From: Tubulanus polymorphus | Lineage: Eukaryota > Nemertea > Palaeonemertea > Tubulaniformes > Tubulanidae | DNA: 64,000 bases | Assembly: GCF_964204645.1 (NCBI RefSeq) | Contig: NC_134032.1 | Span: 4,988,916 to 5,052,915, forward strand | Direction: 5' to 3' | Shown here: piece after piece, positions 10,101-18,955 of the stretch | Layout: every line of letters starts with the position of its first letter | How positions within the stretch are numbered: the first letter of the stretch is position 1 | The notes under the pieces: model-generated | What the model was told of the DNA's origin: nothing | The model's database searches: none | What the model saw: the letters and a program-made list of their open reading frames with translations, nothing else | Position numbers and translations under genes: made by a program

Positions 10101-12236
10101 TCCTGAAAATATGAAGTTTAAAACAAGAAACTTACCTTATTGCCCAGAACATTTAGTCGTAGATGATAGTTATTTAACTGAATACCAGAAGAAAATAAAA
10201 CCAAAAGATCATGTTTTTACAGAAAAATTAATACTTACTCAAAATAATAAATACAATTATATTGTTCATTATAGAATGTTAAAATTTTATCTAAAACAAG
10301 GAATGAAATTAAAGAAAGTACATAGATATATTGAATTTAATCAATCGAAGTGGTTAGAAAAACATATAGATTTTGATACTCAACAGAGAACCATATCTAA
10401 AACAGATTTTGAAACAGATTCTTCAAATTAATGAATAATAGTTTTTATGGTAAAACATGTGAAAATATTAGAAATAGAAATGATATTGAATTAGTAAATA
10501 ATTCTGAAAGATTAAGACATTTACAATCAAGTCCTAGACATTTAGGAAATAAAAGATTTGAAGATTATTTAACCGCGGTAAAATTAAAAAGAACGTCAAT
10601 GAAATTTAATAAACCTATATTCATTTGTTCAACTGTTTTAGACGTATCAAAATTATTAATGTATGATTTTTATTATAATGTTTTACAACCACTTTTTGGG
10701 GAATAGCATGTTGAAATATTATATTTTGATTCTGTAACAGCTGACACCCCAATATTATTAAAATGTAATGATAAAATATTGATAAGAAGAATTTCAGAAA
10801 TAATTCCAAAACAAAATGAACTTTATATTTCATATGGTGAAAAAGAATTAATACAAATAAATGGTTTAATGGATGTTTGGACAAGAAATGGATGGAAAAA
10901 ATTAAAGAATATTATTAGGCATAAAACAAATAAGAAAATCTATAGAGACTGAACTAAATTAGGGTTTGTAGATGTTACAGAAGATCATAGTTTAATTAAA
11001 CGAAATGGCAATGAAATGAAACCAACTCATATAAAAATTGGAGATGAATTATTACATAAAAGATTTTTCCAAAGAATGAAAAATATGTCATTCGATGAAA
11101 TTATTAATTATATTTATAATATAGAACCTGAAACATTAGAAGAAAAAGAATATTTTATCAAAGGATTTTTCATGGGTGTGTATAAATATGTTAATCGCAC
11201 TCAATATCGTTGGTATTTATGCAATCAAGATTTGAAATTATTAGAAAGAATAAAGAAATTCTGCGAAGAAGTTTATTCACATAAAACATTTAGAATCGTG
11301 GATCATATGAAATCATCCGCGGTTTATAGAATATTTGTAAATAATCCTAAAGATTTTGCTACAAAATATAATGATGAATTCTATATTCATGCAATAGTTA
11401 AAAGTAATACTTCAACTAAAGAAAAGATAGTTCCAGATTATGTATTAAATGCAAAAAATAATTTAAGAAAATGGTTCTTCATTGGATTCTATGCTGCAGA
11501 TGGTTCAAAAAGTTTCAAAAACCACAAAACAATATCTTAACCTCAAAAAGGAAAAGTTGCTATATCAGGGTTAAATATATTATGTAATTCATTAGGCTTC
11601 AATATGAATATTGGATTGATTAAATCTAAACCAAATTGCTTTAATTTAAACCATGTAGAAAATGAGTTAACAGAAGAAGTTAAAGATTTATTTGAAATAT
11701 ATAACCCAACGGATTATGTTTACGATTTATTAACTGAAGATGGTACATTTAACTGTGGATTTCCATTAATTGCGTTCAATACTGACAGTTACATACTAAA
11801 AATCAAGACAAATGACATAACAAAAGACTTAAAAACATTAAAACATCATTTTGATTTTAGCAATTATCCCAAAGATCATGAACTATTTAGCAATGATAAT
11901 AAAAAGATTCCTGGTAAATTTTAAGATGAATTAGGGGGTGATGAAATGATTGAATTTGTTGGGATAAGAAGTAAAATGTATAGTTACAGAACAAAAGATC
12001 ATGAAGCTAAAAAGTTAAAAGGAATAACAAAACATGTGGTTGATAAACATATAGAATTTCAAGATTATATAAAGTGTTTATACAACTCAATTGTAATGAA
12101 ACACAAAATGAATTGTTTAAGATCAGAAGATCACGAGATGTACATTAATGAAGTTCAAAAAACTAGTTTGAATCCATTTGATGATAAAAGGCATATTTTA
12201 GATGATGGTATAAAAACATTACCTAATGGTTATTAA
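7192..12236 (+). pseudogene. protein-primed-type family B DNA polymerase with C2H2 finger, HNH insert and intein
   Basis: Domains in order: a C2H2 pair (YYCPYCNKYID and CEVCNEF, from 7192); a 'RNYIDSL' linker; an N-terminal domain with YIKLP and NKCFLW motifs (from 7948); a zinc finger (CRKCLSKF); the Exo I motif YGDFES (near 8670); an HNH-like finger CCYCEKRF...VRDHDHL...CNLQAK (from about 9040); Exo II with FHNLSGYD; Exo III near 9660-9680; Pol A DANNLYGWAM (9937-9966); Pol B NNSFYGK (from 10434); and Pol C FD|TDS, split by the intein at 10731-11780. Frames change between 7551 and 10431; from 10431 to 12236 a single frame is kept, with nonsense codons only (10704, 10950, 11538, 11922). This is the replicative polymerase family (DNA_pol_B_2) of Polintons. 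V4 carries an intein-free relative. Its start lacks the TAAATG context. Confidence 0.85.
10731..11780 (+). other. intein with LAGLIDADG endonuclease at the polymerase YxDTDS site
   Basis: A 350-codon insert splits the polymerase motif between FD and TDS. It starts with Ser (SVTADTPILLK, intein block A), has GFVDVTEDHSL with the TxxH pair (block B, 10962-10994), two LAGLIDADG-like helices (EYFIKGFFMG, 11148-11177; FFIGFYAADG, 11475-11504), block F VYDLLTEDGTF (from about 11718), and block G ending in Asn at 11780, followed by the +1 Thr of the host protein. The penultimate residue is Phe where most inteins have His. The whole insert is in one frame with the flanking polymerase, broken only by TGA 10950 and TAA 11538. 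V4 lacks it: 48078/48079 is the empty site. Such inteins splice post-translationally, and the endonuclease drives homing into empty alleles. Confidence 0.9.
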
Positions 12237-13558
12237 ATTATAAAATCAATATCATCAAACTCGAAATCACTATTGGTTTCTTCTTTTTCATTTAATTGTT
12301 CTTGTATAATTTGTTTAGGTTCTTCCATTTCATTTTTCTCATTTAAATAACGTGTTATATTGTGCCACATTTCATCTCGCTCTCTTTGTTTCTTTTTGTT
12401 TGTTAATTCATCAAATGGAATTATAATATCGATGTTTAAATAATTTACAATCTTATTTAAAAAGAATTCATAATTAATTGAATCTGTTATTCTATTTTCT
12501 AAATAATACATTAATATTTGTTTGAATGTTTTTTTTTATATTTTCTATATCTTCTTCTGTTAATTTAGGTTTTTCATAATAATCGTTAAATAATAAATAT
12601 AAATACATTTTTTTTTCTTGTGTGTTAAATGTTGATGGAATAATTGTTTTTATAATATCTTTTTTAGTTATTTCACCATTTTTATTTTCTATTATTTTCA
12701 TTTTTTCAAGCCATTGCATATATTCTGGTGTATGATCTATAGAAAATATTTTAAAAATTTAATCTAGATAATTTAATTTTGGTTCTATGAGAAAATCTCT
12801 AGTTTTTTCTTCACCTCATAAATTCCTTTACCATCCACATTCATTACAAAATAACACAGTACCTTCTTGTCTTAAGGTCGCATAACTACATCGTGGGCAT
12901 TTTGTTTATAATTTATTGGTAATAGATCTTCATTAAGCTCTTGGTATTTTCTTACGTTTTCTTTATGTTTTATTGTTCTATTATGTAGATTTGAATTACT
13001 TGTTGTAATAATCAATTTACAATATTTACAATAATATGTTTTTCTTGTTAATTCATTATATTGTTTTTCTAACTTTTCAACTGTTTCTTTATTATCTGGT
13101 AACGTTTTCTCATATTTTATTTTTTCTAATAAACTATTTTTTCTTTCATTGAATTCTGCTTCAAATTTATTAGAAATTTTATCTATATGTACTTTACGAA
13201 ATTGATGATTCTCCCAATCTTCTATATTTTCAGGGCTATATTTCATTCGACAAGGCTCACAGAAATGATCTTTTATATTATCCTTATCATAGAATAAGAA
13301 AGGTCTTTTCCAAATAATTTCAGGTTCAACTTCAACAGAATTACTATTACTTTCGTTACTATCAACATTAGCCGTTGCACCATTAATTTTACACTTCTCT
13401 GAATGTTTTTTAAAATAATTTCTTGAGAATAATTTATTACATTTTGGGCAGTTTATTTTAGGAAGTTTATAATTTTCATCATGTTTTTTCATATGTCGAG
13501 CCATATTACTTTTTCTTAGAAGTTCACCACAAATTTCGCATGGTATCTTCTCATCCAT
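12233..13558 (-). pseudogene. minus-strand multi-zinc-finger protein, possible viral transcription factor
   Basis: The start at 13558 has cctaaataaATG. Four C2H2-like units follow (CEICGELLRKSNMARHMKKH; CPKCNKLFSRNYFKKH; CEPCRMKYS...H; YYCKYCKLIITT...H), with a coiled-coil-like charged linker between units three and four. After a one-base shift near 12895 a zinc ribbon appears (CPRCSY...CNECGW), then helical sequence running to 12233 through two more shifts. The zinc ribbon plus helical C-terminus is faintly like late transcription factor VLTF3 of large DNA viruses; that is a guess. V4 has no such gene: at the same place it has the plus-strand 113-residue gene at 48639. Confidence 0.55.
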
Positions 13559-13626
13559 TTATTTAGGAAAGATTTTATTAAAATTAAATTTTAGTGATGA
13601 GCGGTAATTTTTTTATGTTATAAATA

Positions 13627-14405
13627 ATGGTAGAAATAAAAGAATACAGAAGATTTGTTGATTCTAGAAAACTTTTAAATTATAAATCACATAATTTACT
13701 AATACAATTAGATAGAGAATTTAAGAATTGTGTTGATTTAAAATTATTAAATATAAATTTATGTAACTCATTTTACAATATATCGGATAAAAGTCTAGAA
13801 CATTTAATTTTTTCAATCTTTTACAAAAAAAGGAATAAATGGTTTTTATATATTTAAAACCAGGATTATATAATTTAGATACATTAGCACAAGAAATTAA
13901 TAGAAAAGCTCGAGCTTAATTAGGAAGTTAGGATTCCGGATTTAGTATTAGATTTTCAAAAAGTGATATTTATAATAAAATAAAGATTAGGTTGGCTCAT
14001 GAAGAACAATTTAAATTTACAGTAAGAAAACCTCTAGCTTAACTGTTAGGAATTAACCCAGATATTGTTACAGTAAACGCAGAAGGTAGATCAAATTTAA
14101 TGCCTTTAACACACTTTTATATTTATTGCAATTTAATTGATCCTACAAAAACATTTAAAGCAACTAAAGATACAACATGTATTTCTAGTATACTAAAAAT
14201 TTTACCATTAAAAAATGTTAAAAAATTTGGGACGCAAATAAATTATAATTTAACAGAATGTGATTTTAAACCTTGCATTCCACATTTCAATAATTTCAAA
14301 ATAGAAATAAGAAATCATAATGGTTATTTAATTGATTTAAATAACTTTCCTGTGATATATGAATTAGTTATGAGATGTAGAGTAATTTTTTCAGTATATA
14401 AATGA
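13627..14405 (+). pseudogene. penton-like (single jelly-roll) minor capsid protein candidate
   Basis: The gene starts at 13627 (ttataaataATG) with EYRRFVDSRKLLNYKSHN, a 'RxFVDSR' opening typical of minor capsid proteins in this element class, followed by beta-rich sequence. The C-terminus has the pattern KIEIRNHNGYLIDLNNFPVIYELVMRC, the 'x-DxxGxxIDLN' ending I associate with penton-like virion proteins. Frames break at about 13857 and 14040. V4 holds the same gene at 48998-49757. It precedes the other structural genes on the same strand. Assignment rests on recognised pattern, not on a structure. Confidence 0.5.
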
Positions 14406-14757
14406 ATATAACTGTTGGACCGAGTATATGTTTTGGATTTGATTTTAAACGTGAGAAAGAAATGAAATTTAACATTACTGATGTATTATTATACATATTA
14501 AAAATATTGCATTTTCTAATGAAACAACATTTGAGTATGAAACAACAATAGATAAAGAAACTTTAAATGTAGAAAAGATTACTAATTTAATTAGAGAATC
14601 TTTAAGATTTTATGAATTAGATGAAGATTTTATTATAGATGATATTAAAAAAATAATAATTGAAATATATACAAATGAAACTAGTAATGAAATAAATGTT
14701 GAAATAATCATCACTAAGATAACTAAATATTTTAAAGATGTTAATTTTTTTGATTAA
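14402..14757 (+). pseudogene. ~118-residue acidic virion-region protein
   Basis: Start at 14402 (tatataaATG) overlapping the end of the penton-like gene. It opens MNITVGPSICFGFDFKREKE, then MKFNITDV; the frame shifts near 14480 and then resumes with ETTFEYETTIDKETLNV and helices rich in Asp, Glu and Ile to 14757. The V4 relative is open from 49833 to 50129. The TAAATG at 14402 and the in-frame N-terminus here show that the real start is upstream of the ATG that opens the long V4 frame. Function unknown. Confidence 0.5.
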
Positions 14758-14760
14758 TAA

Positions 14761-14982
14761 ATGAGTGATAATAAGTGGATAATAACTGGATTATATAATG
14801 GAGCATTACTATCAGTTGGAACTGTTGGTTATTCAATGGTATTAAAAAAAGTATTTAAAATGGGAAGTGTTAATGTTGATAGATTTGATATAAATGATAT
14901 TTTAAAATTAACATTAGCAGTTACTTTATCTAATTTAACTATTGATTATTTGGAAAAACAAAAATATATTCCTCCCATATAA
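14761..14982 (+). CDS. 73-residue two-pass membrane protein
   Basis: Intact frame from gattaataaATG. The N-terminal hydrophobic stretch (LYNGALLSVGTVGYSMVL) and a second one (ILKLTLAVTLSNLTIDYL) suggest two membrane helices joined by a short loop. It starts 4 bases after the preceding stop. V4 has a frameshifted copy at 50130-50350, and a diverged scrap of the same gene occurs on the minus strand near 38690-38785. It is therefore a core gene of the family. Probably an inner-membrane or virion membrane protein; exact role unknown. Confidence 0.65.
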   Translation: MSDNKWIITGLYNGALLSVGTVGYSMVLKKVFKMGSVNVDRFDINDILKLTLAVTLSNLTIDYLEKQKYIPPI

Positions 14983-15007
14983 ATACATAATTATTTTGCT
15001 AAATAAA

Positions 15008-15430
15008 ATGGCTTCTGCAGTTATAACTATTATAGGATCGGCAATTGTTAACGCTTTAGCATTTACTGGTGGTGGTTATTTATTTAAGCATATTGATAAA
15101 AATGGATCATTAACAGAACAAAAAAGACATAACTTAGCATTAGAGAAATATAATAAAGCAGCAGAAGAATATAGAGAAAAGAGACAAAACTATATGGATT
15201 ATATTAACAAAGAATTATATGATCAGAAGATTTCACATAGAGATTTTCAATCAGTTGATGATGCAATGAGTTATTATAACGCGGTAACCAATGAAGAAAA
15301 ATTACATCTACATAAACCTACAATATCAGATTATTATACCCCAAGTAATGAACAGAAGAAATATGAAATAATATGGATTTTAGGTGGAACAGTTATTGTT
15401 ATATTTGTAGCGTATAGATTTACTAATTAG
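15008..15430 (+). CDS. 140-residue protein with N- and C-terminal membrane segments
   Basis: I choose ATG 15008 because it has the gctaaataaaATG context and matches the start of the V4 copy (50375), rather than the upstream ATG at 14942. The N-terminus is hydrophobic and Gly/Ala-rich (ITIIGSAIVNALAFTGGGYLF), the middle is a charged helix (YNKAAEEYREKRQNYMDYI), and the C-terminus is a membrane helix (IIWILGGTVIVIFVAY). The motif DYYTPSNEQKKYE before the last helix is unchanged between V2 and V4. V4 lacks about eight residues after FKH. Likely a virion membrane protein. Confidence 0.7.
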   Translation: MASAVITIIGSAIVNALAFTGGGYLFKHIDKNGSLTEQKRHNLALEKYNKAAEEYREKRQNYMDYINKELYDQKISHRDFQSVDDAMSYYNAVTNEEKLHLHKPTISDYYTPSNEQKKYEIIWILGGTVIVIFVAYRFTN

Positions 15431-15449
15431 TAACTTTTTTGACAAATAA

Positions 15450-15873
15450 ATGGATGATAATATTGATATTATTCCTCATGATATAAATAAAACTAAATTA
15501 AAAACATATTTAGAAAAACAAATATTAGAATTTGAAAGAGACTTAAAGATAAAAAAGAAAAAATATTTAAAAAGTAAAATTATATATTATTTGATTATAA
15601 GTGGTTCGGTTATAATTAGTTCTGTAATAACATTTCTAGCAATATTCAGTCCATTAACACCTTTAGCTATATCAATTGGTGTGTTAGGATTATCATCGAG
15701 TGTTTTAACCGGCATAAGTTAAAATTAAATATAAAAAGTAATAAAGAAAAAATTAAAACTAATATAAAAGAAATTAATAAATTAAAAAATTCACTAGATT
15801 ATATAATAAGTTGAAATGGTCATATAACAGTTGAAGAACAAGATATATTATTAAAAGAATTAATAAATTATTA
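15450..15873 (+). pseudogene. ~140-residue two-pass membrane protein, frameshifted
   Basis: Start gacaaataaATG. An acidic start, then a Lys-rich helix, then a long hydrophobic pair (IIYYLIISGSVIISSVITFLAIF and PLTPLAISIGVLGLSSSVL). After TGIS two bases are missing relative to V4, so the frame closes early; the shifted frame carries the Lys/Asn-rich tail to 15873. The V4 copy (50794-51222) is broken at a different place. Function unknown. Confidence 0.6.
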
Positions 15874-15890
15874 ATTTTTTAATTATATAA

Positions 15891-17174
15891 ATGGTAGATA
15901 GTTTTCCAAAAGCTTTCCAATATAATAAATCAATTAAATATAATATTCCTGCAATAGATTTTAATAAAGATATTTCATATAGAAATGAAGTTTTAAATTC
16001 ATTTATTGATTTATATATTTATGTTACTGAAAGTAATAATTTTCATGTAAAGATGGAAAATATATTTCATGTGTATACAATTAATTTTAAAAATTTAAAT
16101 GAGGCAAAACAATGGTTAGTAAAATCTAATATGAAGTATTGGCAGAACCAATTAAATTTTGCTGTTTATTGCGCAACAACAGGATGTGGAATAAGTTGGA
16201 ATGATCATTTAAACAAACCAAGTTTACCATTGATGTTATCACTCTTTAGATTTCATATTTATTTTCAAATAAAATTAATATTAGATGAATTAGAATGTCC
16301 TTTACCAGGTTCAAAATATCTTAAAGAACTAAATAATAATGTTAATCTTTCTAAGTTTTATAAAATATGTAATGAATTTAATATTAATTCAAATAAAGAT
16401 TTGAGAGCAAAAATTGGAACAATGGGTGGATTAGGAATATTATATACTAAAGAATTTGGAAAAATAATGACAAATTCAGATATAAGAACACTAAATTGGA
16501 ATGAATTACAAAGAATAAATCAATCAATTAGAACTTATTTGATATGTATTTTAGGTGCGCAAGTTGAAACAAGATCCCCAACAGTTGGAAATGATAACAC
16601 TTCATTTGATGCGCAGAAACAATTCAAAGTATTATTTGAAGATTCCATTCATAATGATAAAAATAGATCGATTCCAGAAAACATTGTAAGATATCAAAAT
16701 TATTTAGATAAATCACATATCAGATTAAATTATTGTATAGGTCCTAATCTATTAATTATTTCTAATGATTTAGTATTAAAGATGGGAAACATAATTGGTT
16801 ACAATAATCTAATTAAAACTGCAACAATAAATAATTCATTTGGATTAAATGATATAAATAAACAGATTATCACTGCTCCAAAATTAATGGAAGGTGAAAA
16901 AAATAAAAAACATATTCAATCAACTGAAACTAAAACTAAGAATATTAAATTGAATAATGATTCTAAACCGGATTATAATACATCAGAAAATATTAAAACT
17001 GATAATATTCACCATGATATAATTAAACTAAATGATGGCAATAAATCCCATGAAAATGCTAAATTAGCTTTAACTTGTATAGGAATTGTAATCGGAGGAA
17101 TATTATATTTTAATTTTTTTTATTATGTAAATGGCAGAAGGTTGAGAAGATTTTACAATGGATCCTTTAGATGA
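15891..17174 (+). CDS. large putative structural protein with C-terminal membrane anchor
   Basis: Open for 427 codons from ATG 15891. Conserved features shared with V4: aromatic, Asn-rich N-terminal half with FAVYCATTGCGI and FRFHIYFQIKLILDELECPLPGS; INQSIRTYLICILGAQVETRSP; and a Lys/Asn-rich tail before a membrane helix (CIGIVIGGILYF). V2 has lost 31 residues in frame after LNWNEL, relative to V4. V2 also lost the original stop after the helix, so the frame runs on into the next gene. I recognise the family as recurrent in invertebrate virus-like elements. Virion protein is likely from size, order and neighbours, but which one is unclear. Confidence 0.6.
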   Translation: MVDSFPKAFQYNKSIKYNIPAIDFNKDISYRNEVLNSFIDLYIYVTESNNFHVKMENIFHVYTINFKNLNEAKQWLVKSNMKYWQNQLNFAVYCATTGCGISWNDHLNKPSLPLMLSLFRFHIYFQIKLILDELECPLPGSKYLKELNNNVNLSKFYKICNEFNINSNKDLRAKIGTMGGLGILYTKEFGKIMTNSDIRTLNWNELQRINQSIRTYLICILGAQVETRSPTVGNDNTSFDAQKQFKVLFEDSIHNDKNRSIPENIVRYQNYLDKSHIRLNYCIGPNLLIISNDLVLKMGNIIGYNNLIKTATINNSFGLNDINKQIITAPKLMEGEKNKKHIQSTETKTKNIKLNNDSKPDYNTSENIKTDNIHHDIIKLNDGNKSHENAKLALTCIGIVIGGILYFNFFYYVNGRRLRRFYNGSFR

Positions 17175-17479
17175 ACCTGGTATAAGTGATGAACAACCGC
17201 CTGATTTTGGTGAAACAAGTTATAGTAACGATAATAAAACAAAATTTAAATACTAATTTACCAGAAGTTGTTCCTGGTTCTAAAGCCCCATCAACAGATG
17301 AATATATTAGAGGAGCTAAATCGAGAATAGATATTGAAAATCAACATCCAGAAATAACGTTAAAAGATAATAATGTTAAAAAGATCTGGTTTCAATATAA
17401 CAAATAAAGGTATGAATTATTTAGTAAAAGATTTAAAATATTTAGATGGTGATTATTATAGGAATTTGAAAGGTAATTA
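17133..17479 (+). pseudogene. start of the acidic coiled-coil/membrane protein gene, truncated
   Basis: The start ttatgtaaATGGCAGAAGG corresponds to the V4 gene at 52583. The N-terminal acidic, Pro/Asp-rich part is broken by an early stop and shifts; the pattern SKAPSTDEYIRGAKSRI is recognisable. The gene ends abruptly at 17479 in hairpin repeats. The remainder of V2 is missing from here on; the related fragments at 27642 and 36727 overlap this part and so come from another copy. Confidence 0.5.
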
Positions 17480-17645
17480 GGGTTTTCTGTTACATCACAG
17501 AAAACCCTATTGATATCCGCGTGATTATTAGGGTTTTCTGTTACATCACAGAAAACCCTATTGAGATTCGCGTGTTTCTTATTATTATTAGGGTTTTCTG
17601 TTATTTCACAGAAAACCCTATTGATATCCGCGTGATTATTATTAT
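17479..17645. repeat. three copies of a 12-bp-stem hairpin repeat
   Basis: Three units about 55-60 bases apart each contain agggttttctgt, a 6-base loop and acagaaaaccct, followed by a short spacer with cgcgtg. They mark the point where V2 ends. A minus-strand frame of 89 codons across them is a repeat artefact. Confidence 0.7.
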
Positions 17646-18955
17646 TATTATTTTCTTCCACACTATTTTTACCAAAAGAACATAGGCTTTGTTACCTTAC
17701 CGCTGTTTCATATACAATCCATATAATATCGTTCAGCACACTGAGATCTACAAATAGCCCGCGTGTTTTTTCACGAATCATCGTTACAAAAGCGCTGTCT
17801 GGCCGTAAACATCGAAAATTTAGCCCCATTCAATGGGGCGACATGTTTTTCGTGTCGTCATCCCGAAATCAACCCGCAGGCCAACTGTCACTTCGATTAT
17901 CAATTCAAGTATAAATGAACTAATTTATTGCCGCAGACTTCACATTCAGTCGCGGTCTTCAAACAGTGATTTTAACAATAGCCCATTTCCTCATCAAATC
18001 ATATTACCGATACACTGGAAATTTACTACTTTAGATTTTAAAAGCACTGTCGAGCCGTAAACATCGACGAATCGACGTGTGTTACTACATCGTCGTTCCG
18101 GGGATCAGCTGCGAGTTTCTCCTCATCATGAGAATCAAATCGAGTACAAATTAATTTATTACTACCAGTGATTTGGCTGCGGGTTTCAAGGAGTTAGTAT
18201 AACAATACCTATTTTTCTTTACCGAATTAACCGTGTATTTACTAAGATAAATCTTTAGTGTACCGGGGAATCGTAGGCCTAAAGTAAACACGCCGAAGAG
18301 ATATAGCGGAGAAAAGCTGTTATGTCGACGAGGTATCAAAATAAAAGAATATATTACTTTATTCGGCCGCGGGCTTCAACCTCTATATCAATACTCTATA
18401 TTTCCTACAGTACATACCGATCATTGTCAAATGCACAAGGTATTTACTAAATACAAGTATATAACACACTCCTATCCGTATGCTGGACTCACGCTTGACA
18501 TTCGGAGTAAGCGTTCGCTGTGGGGGAAAGGGATCGTTCGCTGTGTCGCTTGAAGTGTTTATCGAGTTTGACGCGGCTTTAGGCCTACCGGTACTGAGCT
18601 TTACTGTATCAAACAAACACAGTACAATTGTTGCGTTTATTAACGGACTCATTGGATTGAACTTCAAAAAAAAATTTACGATATTTAGGTGGGTTGTTAT
18701 TCAATAGGCCTACGACCAATCTGTCCGGATGTTAGGCCTACATAGGCTAGTAGCCTTTACTAGGTTAAGCGTTCGCTGTGGGAGAAAGGAGATCGTTCGC
18801 TGTGTCGCTTGAAGTGTTTATCGAGTACGCGACCTAAAGGCTTTAGTATGGTGGCTGATAAGGGCCGTGCGTAAAAAAACACGTATATGCAAATGAGGGC
18901 GACATTATGAAAAAACGACAAAACTAAAATAACGCGACAAATCAATAATTTTGGT
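17645..18955. repeat. host repeat block, first copy
   Basis: 17645-17890 matches 24045-24290; 18208-18760 matches 21983-22535 and, in part, 24295-24620; 18770-18955 matches 24670-24850. The copies contain 'taggcctaccgg' words and the sentence-like motif gtaagcgttcgctgtgggggaaag. No coding sequence is supported; short frames recur only because the DNA is duplicated. Confidence 0.7.

Larger units (their letters stand above)
7114..17645. mobile_element. V2: left part of a Polinton/adintovirus-like element, intein-bearing
   Basis: It begins at 7114 with agtaataggaaaagtaggctttcag, a degenerate single arm of the family tip; the second arm of the palindrome is missing. Gene order: polymerase with N-terminal finger and intein (7192-12236, plus), a minus-strand multi-zinc-finger gene (12233-13558), then plus-strand structural and membrane genes to 17479, collinear with V4. 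It breaks off in hairpin repeats at 17479-17645, where unrelated host repeats begin. No right tip is found. Nonsense and frameshift mutations are common, so it is an old insertion. Confidence 0.85.

Noticed and set aside
7192-12236. Reading the many internal stops as an alternative genetic code in the viral elements
   Set aside because: All three stop codons occur and frameshifts are equally common, and different stops appear in V2 and V4, so this is ordinary decay.
14942-15007. Upstream ATG for the 140-residue membrane protein
   Set aside because: V4 and the TAAATG context place the start at 15008; the extra 22 codons overlap the preceding gene.
17392-17661. 89-codon minus-strand frame with NRVFC repeats
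   Set aside because: It is the translation of three hairpin repeats at the V2 break.
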